DNA from: a virus
DNA: 53,148 nt
Virus record (IMG/VR): IMGVR_UViG_3300044640_000694
Location: 1-53,148 of that record
Strand: one strand, 5' to 3'
The notes below the pieces were generated by a model. The model searched no databases and had not been told where the DNA came from. It saw only the letters and a program-made list of their open reading frames with translations. Positions 21,845 through 30,747 of this stretch are shown here, piece after piece. Made by a program: the position numbers and the translations under genes. Every line of letters starts with the position of its first letter. Position 1 is the stretch's first letter.

Positions 21845-24800
21845 ATGTCTAATCCATCTAATCTTTATGCAGAAAAAGTCTTTTCTGAACACCCCATTGC
21901 CCTTTGGCCACTAGATGATTCTGCTGACTATATTTCTCTAATTTCTGAGGCTCAAAGAAATATGGAATCTTGGCAGATTGATAACGGTTTAGCAGAGCTT
22001 GTAACTGGAATTATTGACGAGCCATTTCCCACAAGTCATGTATCTAAAATAACTGTAGACGATACTTCTGGAAGAGAGTTCTATGTAACATCTGTTAGCC
22101 CAGACATTGTTTCTTTTAACAACTTGAGCCAGGAGCTATCAACAATAAATGTTGGCGTTTTCTTATATTCTAATACACCATATGTTTCTGGATTTGATAT
22201 TGGGTATGAATATTATGATAGCGTTAGTGGAGCTATTGTACAAGACCTAAAGTTTTTCTCTACTGAAATATATGAAAGCTGGATCTTTATATCAGAAACC
22301 TTTACGCCAGTAATCCAGTCATCAATGATGAGACTTGTTATTCGTGCTAGGTTCTATGAGGGTGATGATGCAGAAAACTATAGCTTTTTAGTGAATGGTA
22401 TTTCTCTCGGCCAGTGGTCTGAAGAATTTAATTCATCCTCTTTAGGACAAACCCTTGAATCAATACCATCAAATATTTTTGGAGAGTCTGGGCTTTATGG
22501 AATTCCAGTACAGTCATACGGTCTTCAAAATTTTGACGGGTATTACATTGTAGAAAACTATGCACTTAAAGCTAAAAATAGTGGTTTCCCTATGGTTTAT
22601 GGAACTAACAATGTAACTACTATGCAGGGTGTGGGAAGCAGCAAGCCATCTCTTATATTGCCTTCCCTAGGCTTTTTGAATGAGTCTGGAAAATATAAAG
22701 ACTACACTGTTGAGTTCTGGATCAGGGCTAACTCAGACAGCATTATTGACAAAAAGATTTTTGGTAGCATTAGGGGTACTGATGGTGTTTATGTTGGTGG
22801 ACCATTCATTTCTTTCAAGGTAGGAGATAACTTTATTAAGCACTTTGTTGGTGAGTGGTACAGACCAATGCTTGTTCAGCTCAGGTACTCTCCATCATCA
22901 ATATCAATGATCATTAATGGTGAGCAGGTTGGAGAGGTCTTTATAGACGCTACTGAAATTGAGATGACAGAAATAACTTCCATTATCAATAACATTACGG
23001 TAGATAATGACTGGATGGCATTTTGGTCATACCAAGATGTGTCTCCAGTAGAGATAGATGCAGTTGCAATATATGGATATAAGGTACCACTTCAAGTTGC
23101 CAAGAGAAGGTTTATTTATGGTCAAGGTGTTGAGTTTCCAGAAAACATAAACAACTCTTATAGCGGAAGCTCTGTATTTATAGACTATCCATTCTCTAAG
23201 TATTCCAAAAACTATACCTATCCAAATATTGGCAAATGGTCACAGGGTGCTTATGATAATTTCAGAATAAACGGAAATACTTTAGCATTCCCAGGGTATA
23301 GCAATGCCTTAGCAGTCTTTGATAACAAAACTCAGGATCAGTGGCTTAATGATGTTAAACTAATTCAAAACGGAGATGATAGCATAATTTCTCTTAGGCC
23401 AAACTCTGGGTGGAATAATACAAACGGATATATTTATGTAAACAATTTTTCCCTATCTTCCAGCCAGGCAAAAGCTTTTTATGTTACTTGCAAAGAAGTA
23501 TCATCAGTCCCATTACAAACAAAGCAAACGGTACTTCTGATAGAAGATAATGTATTTGGGTCATACTTTGAAATAGCCATATCTCAGGATAAGATAGAGT
23601 ATATTCTAAAAGATGGAGATGGAATTACTATAGTAGATTCAAAAGAGAGATACTTCTTGGGCGAAGACTTTGCTATTGGTATAGACATACAAAGATTCTC
23701 CGATTACTATGGTGAAAAGGTTGCACAGTTTTTTGGAAGACTTTCAAATATGTCTTTGTATATAGGTGGAAGAAAAGACTTTACTCAAACATTTACTGGA
23801 AACATTTATTCTATTGGTGTATGTTCAGAAAAGAACCTAGCTGAAATACAGTCTATCTTTGGTGAGTCTGGACTAATGTTTACTGATGAATTTGTAGATG
23901 GAAATATTCTTTCTTCAACCGCAGATGCAGAATTTTATAATACTGCTGTGTATGAGTTTCTTTATGATGGCGGATCTCTTGGACAATATGCTAACAGTAT
24001 AATATTTTCTCATATAGCAAGTTATCACCTATCTTTAGTAGACTCTCAAATTTCTGGATTTGGTTTAGCTGTAGGATCAAACTCTTACTGGCAAGACTAT
24101 GTTCCATTATCTACATTTGCCAAGCTAGTTCCTGATGCCAAGGGAGACAGCAGACTGGATTTAGACTTTTTGCAGTTTAATATTGACTACCCAGCACCAT
24201 CGATTTTTATTCAAGAGCAAACAACGGGATCGTGGAGTTACGAAGAGCTGGCTTCTGAATATGCTACGCCAATTCAAAGATCATACGAATCTCTCGACAA
24301 CCATTTATTTACAGGATTTGATAGCTATGAAGATTTAAAAAACAGAGCTGAAAATACCTATAAATATGACACATCTTCTTCAATCGTAAAAACATACGTC
24401 ACATTCCAGCTGATAGAGGATAACCCAAATAAAAACCTAAACTCATTTATTAATGAAGAGAGACCATCAAAGGACGGAATTCTAAAGCCAGGAGATAACT
24501 GGCTAAATACAAAGTATGAGGTAGTAGATAACATGATTATCTACCCACCAAACTCCATACCCTTTGAAGATCTAGCAATAGTAACTCACATAGAAGCAAA
24601 GACATTAAGCATCGCTGACAGCCCAATATCAATTAGAAGGCTAGAGTACTGCTCCCTATCTTTGTCTGAAACTTCGCCAACTGCTATTGGAACTAGGTTT
24701 GGGAATGACATCTATCCATATAGAAAAGATGGATTCTACTTTACATACAATCAGGATAATCCTTTTACAATTTACAAGGGTAGCACACCATACCTTTACA

Positions 24801-25543
24801 TGACAAGAAACAGCGGAATAACCATAAAGGGACAGTACGATCCAATAGTAAACCGTGGAATAGCTGTTCCAATCAACCAGTCAAGATCTGACAATCACAA
24901 GGTAATTGCTATGCAAATGTTTCTTAGATTTGATCAAGACTTTTTCCCATACGCCCCAACACAAATCTTTGAGTTGCAAAGCAAAAACTCGTATATTAAG
25001 TTTTATATGGTTGCCACCCATCCATCTGGAAAACGTGCAAAAATCTATGCCATTAATTCCAGGGGACAAGTAGAAAATGGTTTAGCCTTCTACTTAAATG
25101 GAAAGCTAGTAAAGGATCCAACTATTACGATTAAAGAATGGGCAACTCTTGGAATTAGGTTTGCAAATACTCAAGATTTTAATAACTATGAGGGTGCTTT
25201 GCGTATAAATGGTCCACTAACCTTTAATAGTTTGTCTTATTATAAGTCTACAAACCTACAAGAAGTACAGAACGTTGTTCAAAGACCATGGTTTAAGGTA
25301 GAAAAGGCTGGCTCGCTAACGCTAGATTGGAACTATTGGAATGCAATTCCATATCTTTGGGAAGAGGTGTTGGTTATATCAACCACTAGCTATTACGGAG
25401 TTGACCCTTCAGACATCTACAAGGCTTACACAGGAACCAATAAAATTATCGTAGATGACTCAGTAGAGACAACATTTGGTGACTATGCTTATAAATTCTA
25501 TCAAAATGTTTCATGGAAGACTAATACCTACCAAGCCGTATAA
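21845..25543 (+). CDS. Large minor tail protein with LamG-like domains
   Basis: A 1232-residue protein starting MSNPSNLYAEKVFSEHPIALWPLDD, the typical opening of actinophage-type minor tail proteins that carry concanavalin/LamG folds. At least one LamG-like sandwich is visible (about 278-395: YTVEFWIRANSDS... ISMIINGEQVGEVFID) and another part near the end (about 1010-1130: MQMFLRFDQDF... FYLNGKLVKDPTITIKEWATLGIRF). Such proteins usually sit at the tail tip or shaft and bind cell-surface sugars. GGTGGTG lies before the ATG and a weak TGGTAAACT element just upstream. It stands between the oxygenases and the head genes. Confidence 0.65.
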   Translation: MSNPSNLYAEKVFSEHPIALWPLDDSADYISLISEAQRNMESWQIDNGLAELVTGIIDEPFPTSHVSKITVDDTSGREFYVTSVSPDIVSFNNLSQELSTINVGVFLYSNTPYVSGFDIGYEYYDSVSGAIVQDLKFFSTEIYESWIFISETFTPVIQSSMMRLVIRARFYEGDDAENYSFLVNGISLGQWSEEFNSSSLGQTLESIPSNIFGESGLYGIPVQSYGLQNFDGYYIVENYALKAKNSGFPMVYGTNNVTTMQGVGSSKPSLILPSLGFLNESGKYKDYTVEFWIRANSDSIIDKKIFGSIRGTDGVYVGGPFISFKVGDNFIKHFVGEWYRPMLVQLRYSPSSISMIINGEQVGEVFIDATEIEMTEITSIINNITVDNDWMAFWSYQDVSPVEIDAVAIYGYKVPLQVAKRRFIYGQGVEFPENINNSYSGSSVFIDYPFSKYSKNYTYPNIGKWSQGAYDNFRINGNTLAFPGYSNALAVFDNKTQDQWLNDVKLIQNGDDSIISLRPNSGWNNTNGYIYVNNFSLSSSQAKAFYVTCKEVSSVPLQTKQTVLLIEDNVFGSYFEIAISQDKIEYILKDGDGITIVDSKERYFLGEDFAIGIDIQRFSDYYGEKVAQFFGRLSNMSLYIGGRKDFTQTFTGNIYSIGVCSEKNLAEIQSIFGESGLMFTDEFVDGNILSSTADAEFYNTAVYEFLYDGGSLGQYANSIIFSHIASYHLSLVDSQISGFGLAVGSNSYWQDYVPLSTFAKLVPDAKGDSRLDLDFLQFNIDYPAPSIFIQEQTTGSWSYEELASEYATPIQRSYESLDNHLFTGFDSYEDLKNRAENTYKYDTSSSIVKTYVTFQLIEDNPNKNLNSFINEERPSKDGILKPGDNWLNTKYEVVDNMIIYPPNSIPFEDLAIVTHIEAKTLSIADSPISIRRLEYCSLSLSETSPTAIGTRFGNDIYPYRKDGFYFTYNQDNPFTIYKGSTPYLYMTRNSGITIKGQYDPIVNRGIAVPINQSRSDNHKVIAMQMFLRFDQDFFPYAPTQIFELQSKNSYIKFYMVATHPSGKRAKIYAINSRGQVENGLAFYLNGKLVKDPTITIKEWATLGIRFANTQDFNNYEGALRINGPLTFNSLSYYKSTNLQEVQNVVQRPWFKVEKAGSLTLDWNYWNAIPYLWEEVLVISTTSYYGVDPSDIYKAYTGTNKIIVDDSVETTFGDYAYKFYQNVSWKTNTYQAV

Positions 25544-25548
25544 TATGG

Positions 25549-25554
25549 TATACT
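25549..25554 (+). promoter_or_regulatory. Extended -10 promoter of the head genes
   Basis: TGGTATACT, 7 bases, then the ATG at 25562. A second TATAAT nine bases upstream (25540-25545) may contribute. Confidence 0.5.
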
Positions 25555-25561
25555 ATTGGTT

Positions 25562-25930
25562 ATGAATAAGGAAAATCTCAATCAAATTGGTAACTCTAAG
25601 GTTACAGTTCTAGACAAAAATTATGATTGGGGTATCTATGTTTGGCAGAGAGAAAACGGTAAATGGTTTACGGATGGTCAGGGAAACATCTTAAACATTC
25701 CGTCTCATAGGGGTGACGAAATACAGCTGCAGAGACTTCGCCAAGCTGCAGCATATCATGGTGAGCCTAACGGCAAGCCGATCTTCTTTCCAGGAATGGG
25801 AAGGGTAACAGATGAAGAATATTCAGAACAAGTAGACAGAATGAAGCAAGGTCTAATTCCAAACCTCAATGACCTTGGTGCAGTTAAGGCAGCACAGGAT
25901 ACACTAAAGCTATATGGAGATGAAGGCTAA
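25562..25930 (+). CDS. Small protein preceding the portal gene
   Basis: A 122-residue protein: a Trp/Tyr-rich N-terminal half (YDWGIYVWQRENGKWFTDGQG) and a helical, charged C-terminal half. The start at 25562 is set by the leaderless promoter, and the stop overlaps the portal start (TAATG). The coupling suggests a role in head assembly, but I do not recognise the family. In many phages this place holds the terminase large subunit, which is not present here. Confidence 0.55.
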   Translation: MNKENLNQIGNSKVTVLDKNYDWGIYVWQRENGKWFTDGQGNILNIPSHRGDEIQLQRLRQAAAYHGEPNGKPIFFPGMGRVTDEEYSEQVDRMKQGLIPNLNDLGAVKAAQDTLKLYGDEG

Positions 25931-27558
25931 TGTCAGACGAATTATATATTAGGGATATTGGCCTACCAGAGTTTGGAAGCCAAGAAGACGTTTTCAAAGC
26001 ACAAGACCCATTCAATAAGAACTGGGACGAACTAAAAAACCTTAATGGTCTAGAGAAGAACTTTAAGCGTCGTTCAGAAAGAATGGCTAAGGCTTATGAG
26101 ACTCAGATTCCTAAAGACTTGGATGTAAATAACCCACTATATCTTGACAGTGCTTACTCAGTTAGCCGTGGTATTGATGGTGCAAGGTCTAAAGAAATCA
26201 ATCCAGGAAGTGTATACCGTAATGGCTATGGCATGTTTGACGTTATTACACCACCCTGGAATCTATACGAATTGGCTAATTTCTACGACACATCATTTGC
26301 TAACCACGCAGCTATTGATGCAAAGGTAGAAAACATTGTTGGTCTTGGATATGACTTCCACGTTTCTGATCGCACAATGATGGCCATTGAGGCTAACGAT
26401 AATGATTCAGCACGTGAGAAAGCCCGTCGTCGTATTGAGCGTATGAAGATTGAGATGCGTGACTGGCTAGAGAATCTTAATGACGAAGAGTCGTTTACCA
26501 ATGTTATGATGAAAGTCTTGACAGATTATGAGTCCACTGGAAATGGATATCTTGAAATAGGTAGAACCATCCGTGGAGAGATTGGTTACATTGGTCACAT
26601 CCCTGCAACCACAATGCGTGTCCGTAGACTAAAGGATGGATATGTTCAGATTATTGGTCACAAGGTTGTTTACTTCCGTAACTTTGGTGCTAATAACCCT
26701 AACCCAATTACTGGTGACCCTCGTCCAAACGAAATTATTCACTTTAAGCAATACTCGCCACTAAACACTTATTACGGAATTCCAGATATTATGTCTGCCG
26801 TATCCTCGCTACATGGAGACCAGCTAGCGTCACAATACAATATTGACTACTTTAGCAACAAGGCTGTGCCACGTTATGTTGTAACCCTTAAGGGTGCAAA
26901 GCTATCATCTGAGGCAGAAGACAAGCTATTCAGATTCCTTCAGACAAATCTAAAGGGGCAGTCGCACAGAACTCTGTACATCCCTCTTCCTGGAGATACA
27001 GACCAGAATAAGGTGGAATTTGAGATGAAGCCTATTGAGAATGGTGTCCAGGAAGCATCCTTTAATGAGTATAGACTTCGCAACCGTGATGACATTCTAA
27101 TTGCACACCAGGTTCCGCTATCTAAGATTGGTGGATCTGATGCTTCTAACATTGCAGCTGCACTTGCTCAAGACCGTACCTTCAAAGAGCAGGTTGCGAG
27201 GCCAATGCAGAGAAACATTGAAAAGTTTATTGGAAGAATCATTAGAGAAAAAACAGATATTCTTGAGCTACGTTTTAATGAGCTAACTCTTACAGACGAG
27301 GTTACGCAGTCTCAAATTCTTGAACGTTATGTTAAGACTCAAATTATGGTTCCTAATGAGGCACGTGAAGCTCTTGGTCTGCCACAGCGTCCAGATGGCG
27401 ATGAGCCATTTGAGATGTCTCCACGACAGGCTACAGACGCTAGAGCTAATCTAGCAGACAATCGCCAAAGAGATACAGAGCGTATGAACAATCAATCAGA
27501 TGGTCCAGCAACAACTTCTGGAAGAAATCCTCAAGGTGAGGGAAATTCTTCAGAATAA
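25930..27558 (+). CDS. Portal protein
   Basis: A 542-residue protein of the HK97/SPP1 portal class. Evidence: the central region around residues 190-290 (YLEIGRTIRGEIGYIGHIPATTMRV... PNEIIHFKQYSPLNTYYGIPDI), followed by YNIDYFSNKAVPRYVVTLKG, the stem region NRDDILIAHQVPLSKIGG, a helical segment, and a polar C-terminal tail. Twelve copies normally form the ring through which DNA enters and leaves the capsid. The position directly before the protease and capsid genes fits. The stop-start overlap with the 25562 gene couples their translation. Confidence 0.85.
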   Translation: MSDELYIRDIGLPEFGSQEDVFKAQDPFNKNWDELKNLNGLEKNFKRRSERMAKAYETQIPKDLDVNNPLYLDSAYSVSRGIDGARSKEINPGSVYRNGYGMFDVITPPWNLYELANFYDTSFANHAAIDAKVENIVGLGYDFHVSDRTMMAIEANDNDSAREKARRRIERMKIEMRDWLENLNDEESFTNVMMKVLTDYESTGNGYLEIGRTIRGEIGYIGHIPATTMRVRRLKDGYVQIIGHKVVYFRNFGANNPNPITGDPRPNEIIHFKQYSPLNTYYGIPDIMSAVSSLHGDQLASQYNIDYFSNKAVPRYVVTLKGAKLSSEAEDKLFRFLQTNLKGQSHRTLYIPLPGDTDQNKVEFEMKPIENGVQEASFNEYRLRNRDDILIAHQVPLSKIGGSDASNIAAALAQDRTFKEQVARPMQRNIEKFIGRIIREKTDILELRFNELTLTDEVTQSQILERYVKTQIMVPNEAREALGLPQRPDGDEPFEMSPRQATDARANLADNRQRDTERMNNQSDGPATTSGRNPQGEGNSSE

Positions 27559-27563
27559 TCTGA

Positions 27564-27569
27564 TATAAT
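27564..27569 (+). promoter_or_regulatory. Extended -10 promoter after the portal gene
   Basis: TGATATAAT begins five bases after the portal stop. It would give a leader of about 50 bases before the protease ATG. Confidence 0.45.
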
Positions 27570-27610
27570 AGTTTCTTATACAAATATAACAATTTAATAA
27601 AAACGTACAT

Positions 27611-27616
27611 TATAAT
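27611..27616 (+). promoter_or_regulatory. -10 element before the protease gene
   Basis: TATAAT followed by 9 bases and the ATG at 27626, so the leader would be 2-3 bases at most. The gene may therefore have both a leadered (27564) and a near-leaderless transcript. Confidence 0.45.
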
Positions 27617-27625
27617 TAAGGTAGT

Positions 27626-28978
27626 ATGACTATATCAAAGGCTCAGTGGGATACAGAGGGGGACAACGTTCGTCTCTCAATGCCCTTTAGTAAGGTAGAT
27701 CAGGAACGACGTATCGTTTCTGGATTTGCCACACTTGACAACGTTGATAAGCAGTCTGACATTGTTACCACAGAGGCATCTCTAAGGGCATTCGCTAAGT
27801 TCCGTGGCAATATCCGTGAAATGCACCAGCCAATATCTGTTGGCAAGATGGTGTCTTTTAAAGAAGATAAGTATTTCGATTCAGAGACTAAGAAGTTTTA
27901 CACAGGCGTTTATGTTTCTGCATATGTTTCAAAGGGTGCTCAGGATACTTGGGAAAAGGTCCTGGATGGCACCCTTTCTGGCTTTTCTATTGGTGGCCGT
28001 ATGAATAAGTACGAAGATGCTTATGATGAAAAGATGGATAAGACTGTCCGCATTATTAAGGAATACGACCTTATTGAGCTATCCCTTGTAGATAATCCAG
28101 CAAATCAGTTTGCTAATATTCTTTCTGTACAAAAGGTTGATGGCGTAGATGTGATTAAGGGCGAAACCCTAGACACTGAATTTGAAAACGTGTTCTGGGA
28201 TAGTTCAAACGGTATCGTAAAGGTATCAGATTCAGACGTAGAGGTAAGCCCTATTGATGGCACTCCGATGAAGAATATTGGTTTCGTTGAAAAGAATGAC
28301 AACGAGAAAACAGAAATGATAAAGTTCTTAGTTGATAGTGCTAAAGGCATTAATCTTTCTAAGATGACGAAGGAGGAAGATCCTATGAACGAAACAACTG
28401 AAGATGTCGTTAAGAACGATGATGTAGTTGAAGAAGCAAAGGTCGCTCCAGAGGCAGATACTGCAACCGAAGATACAGTAGAAAAGTCTTATTCTGAGGA
28501 CAAGACCATGGAAGAGGAGTCTAAGACTGAAAAGTCTGGACACGCCATGGACGAGGAAGAGAAGAAGTCTGACGACATGGATGAGGACGATGAGGAAACT
28601 CTAAAGGCCGATGACATGAAGGAAGAGGACGAGGCTGTAAAGGAAGAAGTATCTAAGTCAGAGGATATCGTTGCATCAGCAGTAGCTGAAATTCGTGACG
28701 GTATCGCAACAGCCTTTAGCGATCTAACATCAGTAGTAAAGTCACTAAATGACGAAGTTGCTGAACTAAAGAAGTCCCTCGGCATGGTTAACGCCAAGCT
28801 AAATGATGCTGAGAGTGATTTCAACAATATTGGAAAGCGTATTGATGCCGTAGAGGCAGATACAGCTTTCCGTAAGTCTGGCGATCTAGGCGAGATCGTA
28901 CAGGAACAGCCTGCAAAGCAGGTTGAAAAATCCCTATGGGGCGGACGTTTCCTCAAAACTGCCGACTTATTTAATTAA
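27626..28978 (+). CDS. Prohead protease with C-terminal scaffold domain
   Basis: A 450-residue protein. Residues 1-175 are a prohead serine protease of the XkdF/HK97 type: likely catalytic H67 (REMHQ) and S120 (GFSIGG), with the closing motif IELSLVDNPANQFA at about 150-165. The rest is very acidic and Lys-rich with a predicted coiled coil (about 350-420), typical of a scaffolding domain. The protease trims scaffold and capsid during head maturation. A strong internal start at 28385 would make the scaffold part alone. Confidence 0.8.
   Translation: MTISKAQWDTEGDNVRLSMPFSKVDQERRIVSGFATLDNVDKQSDIVTTEASLRAFAKFRGNIREMHQPISVGKMVSFKEDKYFDSETKKFYTGVYVSAYVSKGAQDTWEKVLDGTLSGFSIGGRMNKYEDAYDEKMDKTVRIIKEYDLIELSLVDNPANQFANILSVQKVDGVDVIKGETLDTEFENVFWDSSNGIVKVSDSDVEVSPIDGTPMKNIGFVEKNDNEKTEMIKFLVDSAKGINLSKMTKEEDPMNETTEDVVKNDDVVEEAKVAPEADTATEDTVEKSYSEDKTMEEESKTEKSGHAMDEEEKKSDDMDEDDEETLKADDMKEEDEAVKEEVSKSEDIVASAVAEIRDGIATAFSDLTSVVKSLNDEVAELKKSLGMVNAKLNDAESDFNNIGKRIDAVEADTAFRKSGDLGEIVQEQPAKQVEKSLWGGRFLKTADLFN
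28370..28376 (+). promoter_or_regulatory. Internal ribosome binding site
   Basis: AAGGAGG inside the protease gene, 8 bases before an in-frame ATG at 28385. This is the strongest Shine-Dalgarno match in the gene and is placed ideally for a nested start. Confidence 0.6.
28385..28978 (+). CDS. Nested scaffold protein (in-frame internal start)
   Basis: Starting at Met254 of the protease frame, this product would be 197 residues (MNETTEDVVKNDD...). It consists of the acidic region and coiled coil only. The AAGGAGG at 28370 supports translation. Nested scaffolds in the same frame as a head protease are established in lambda (Nu3 inside C). Here the inference rests on the ribosome site and the domain boundary. 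Confidence 0.55.
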   Translation: MNETTEDVVKNDDVVEEAKVAPEADTATEDTVEKSYSEDKTMEEESKTEKSGHAMDEEEKKSDDMDEDDEETLKADDMKEEDEAVKEEVSKSEDIVASAVAEIRDGIATAFSDLTSVVKSLNDEVAELKKSLGMVNAKLNDAESDFNNIGKRIDAVEADTAFRKSGDLGEIVQEQPAKQVEKSLWGGRFLKTADLFN

Positions 28979-29005
28979 GACACATATCACTTAGGAGGTG
29001 ACAAT

Positions 29006-30136
29006 ATGTCGGAAGAGATTATCAAAAACCAGCCAGGAGAATCTGGCGAACTAGGTGGCACAGCTCCTGGTCTTTACCAAGGTCAGGGTGCATTTGCATC
29101 TGGTGGCATTGGTGGTGTAACAGAGCCAGGTGCTAACACACTTGGAAACATCCCAAATGCTGAATACGGTCTAACAACTGGACCAAACTCTGTAAATCCT
29201 TCGGGTGATGCAGGCAGTGGTATTCTACGCCCTGAACAGGCACGTCGTTTTATTGACTACGTATGGGATGCAACTGTACTCGCCAAGGACGGTCGTCGTG
29301 TAACTATGCGAGCGAACACTATGGAGCTAGAGAAGGTGAACGTTGGTGAGCGTGTTATCCGTGCAGCTGCTCAGGCTGTTGGTAACTACGAGAACACTGG
29401 TGCTCAGTTCTCTAAGGTTGAGCTATCAACCAAGAAGCTACGTCTCGACTGGGAGGTCTCAGCTGAGGCTCTCGAAGATGGTATTGAGGGTGCAGCCCTT
29501 GAAGACCACCTAGTCCGTTTGATGACAAATGCATTTGCAAATGACATCGAAGATCTAGCGATCAACGGAACTGGAACAGGCAACGACGCATTCTTGTCAA
29601 TCATGAACGGTTTTGTAAACCGTGTCACGACTAACGGAGATGCACACGAAGCTGTTGTTACAGTAGCAGACAACGCATGGACACCAGAGGTAATGCAGCA
29701 GATTATTCTTGCAATGCCACGTAAGTACCGTGCAATCAAGTCTAACCTGAAGTTCTACGCAGGTACAGACGCTTTCCAGGGCATCGTTAAGAACAACGGT
29801 ACCCTATCTGACGCTATTGCTGAGGCACTAGGCAAGAATGGTAACACCCAGGCTAACACCCAGGCTTACCTAGATGGCCAGGGCCAGACATTCGGTGGTG
29901 CTCGCACTACCCGTGTTCTAGGCATTGATGTTCAGGAAGTTCCTTACTACCCTGAGGGCTATGTCGACTTGACATTCCCACAGAACCGTGTATGGGGATT
30001 CCAGCGTGACATCACTGTAAACCGTCAGTACCAGCCAAAGAAGGACACCATTGAATACACAGTATTCGTCCGCTTTGGTGTACAGTGGGAAGAAGAGGAC
30101 GCAATTGCGTTCGCTGATGCTGCTGCAGATGACTAA
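29006..30136 (+). CDS. Major capsid protein
   Basis: A 376-residue protein of HK97-fold type. A Gly-rich N-terminal arm (about 1-70) is followed by GILRPEQARRFIDYVWDATVLAKDGRRVTM, a helical and beta core (ALEDHLVRLMTNAFANDIEDLAINGTG), and a C-terminal segment with VLGIDVQEVPYYPEGYVDLTFPQNRVWGFQRDITVNRQYQP. It follows the protease and scaffold and is preceded by a perfect TTAGGAGGTGA, which fits very high expression. It is followed by an intrinsic terminator. Its codon use is more GC-rich than the fibre genes, as expected for a highly expressed gene. Confidence 0.85.
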   Translation: MSEEIIKNQPGESGELGGTAPGLYQGQGAFASGGIGGVTEPGANTLGNIPNAEYGLTTGPNSVNPSGDAGSGILRPEQARRFIDYVWDATVLAKDGRRVTMRANTMELEKVNVGERVIRAAAQAVGNYENTGAQFSKVELSTKKLRLDWEVSAEALEDGIEGAALEDHLVRLMTNAFANDIEDLAINGTGTGNDAFLSIMNGFVNRVTTNGDAHEAVVTVADNAWTPEVMQQIILAMPRKYRAIKSNLKFYAGTDAFQGIVKNNGTLSDAIAEALGKNGNTQANTQAYLDGQGQTFGGARTTRVLGIDVQEVPYYPEGYVDLTFPQNRVWGFQRDITVNRQYQPKKDTIEYTVFVRFGVQWEEEDAIAFADAAADD

Positions 30137-30154
30137 TCTGTAACAAAAACCATT

Positions 30155-30190
30155 GAGGGGGCAGGGGCATCTAGCCTCTGCCCTCTTCTT
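30155..30190 (+). terminator. Intrinsic terminator after the capsid gene
   Basis: A GC-rich stem (from 30155 to 30168 pairing with about 30174-30185, two-base bulge, 5-base loop) followed by a T/C-rich tract. The placement directly after the capsid gene limits its high expression to that gene. Confidence 0.65.
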
Positions 30191-30201
30191 CATTAATCTG
30201 T

Positions 30202-30207
30202 TATAAT
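30202..30207 (+). promoter_or_regulatory. Extended -10 promoter
   Basis: TGTTATAAT after the terminator. RNA from near 30214 would contain AAAGGAG and the ATG at 30231. Confidence 0.5.
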
Positions 30208-30230
30208 TATGAATGACAAAGGAGAATATT

Positions 30231-30746
30231 ATGTCTGAAGAAATCAAGAACGAAGACGTTATCGAAGAGACTCCAGTTATTCCTGCAATGCTTCAGGAAG
30301 GTGAGCCAGTTATTCCAGCCGAAAAGGTAGAGGAATTTAAGGCTGTTATCGAAGAAATTATTGCAAAGAATGCTGAAGAGACTGTCGTTGAGCCAGTAGT
30401 TGAAGATGTTAAGCCAGTAGAGGCTGAAGAACCTAAGAATGTTATTTCTTCTGGTAGCCAGAACCCTGGCAAGCCAGCTGAAGAAGTAGCAGGAATTACA
30501 TCTGTAGAAAACGGTGTTATTGGCACTGGAAAGGTGGCAAGGAAGCCAAAGGCAGCACCAGTAAAGGAAGCTGCTAAGGAAGAGAAGGTTGCCCTACACT
30601 CTACCAAGAATGTAACTTGGAGTGGCGTTGGTAAGGTTTACCGTGGCTACAACATTGTTACAAAGGCTGCAGCTGACAAGTGGTTGACTCGTGATCACGT
30701 ACGACTAGCAACACCAGAAGAGGTTGCTAAGGAGTTCGGCCAGTAA
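30231..30746 (+). CDS. Acidic head-associated protein
   Basis: A 171-residue protein with a long acidic Glu/Val/Pro-rich part (1-80), a flexible Lys/Ala-rich middle, and a compact C-terminus (WSGVGKVYRGYNIVTKAAADKWLTRDHVRLATPEEVAKEFG). I start it at the ATG 10 bases after GGAG. An ATG 18 bases upstream precedes the ribosome site. Position suggests a capsid decoration or head-completion factor, but the family is not recognised. Confidence 0.55.
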   Translation: MSEEIKNEDVIEETPVIPAMLQEGEPVIPAEKVEEFKAVIEEIIAKNAEETVVEPVVEDVKPVEAEEPKNVISSGSQNPGKPAEEVAGITSVENGVIGTGKVARKPKAAPVKEAAKEEKVALHSTKNVTWSGVGKVYRGYNIVTKAAADKWLTRDHVRLATPEEVAKEFGQ

Positions 30747-30747
30747 A

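Noticed and set aside
28489-28956. 155-codon minus-strand frame opposite the protease/scaffold gene
   Set aside because: Its Ser/Phe-rich low-complexity sequence is the reverse complement of Glu/Lys/Asp codons in the acidic scaffold region.
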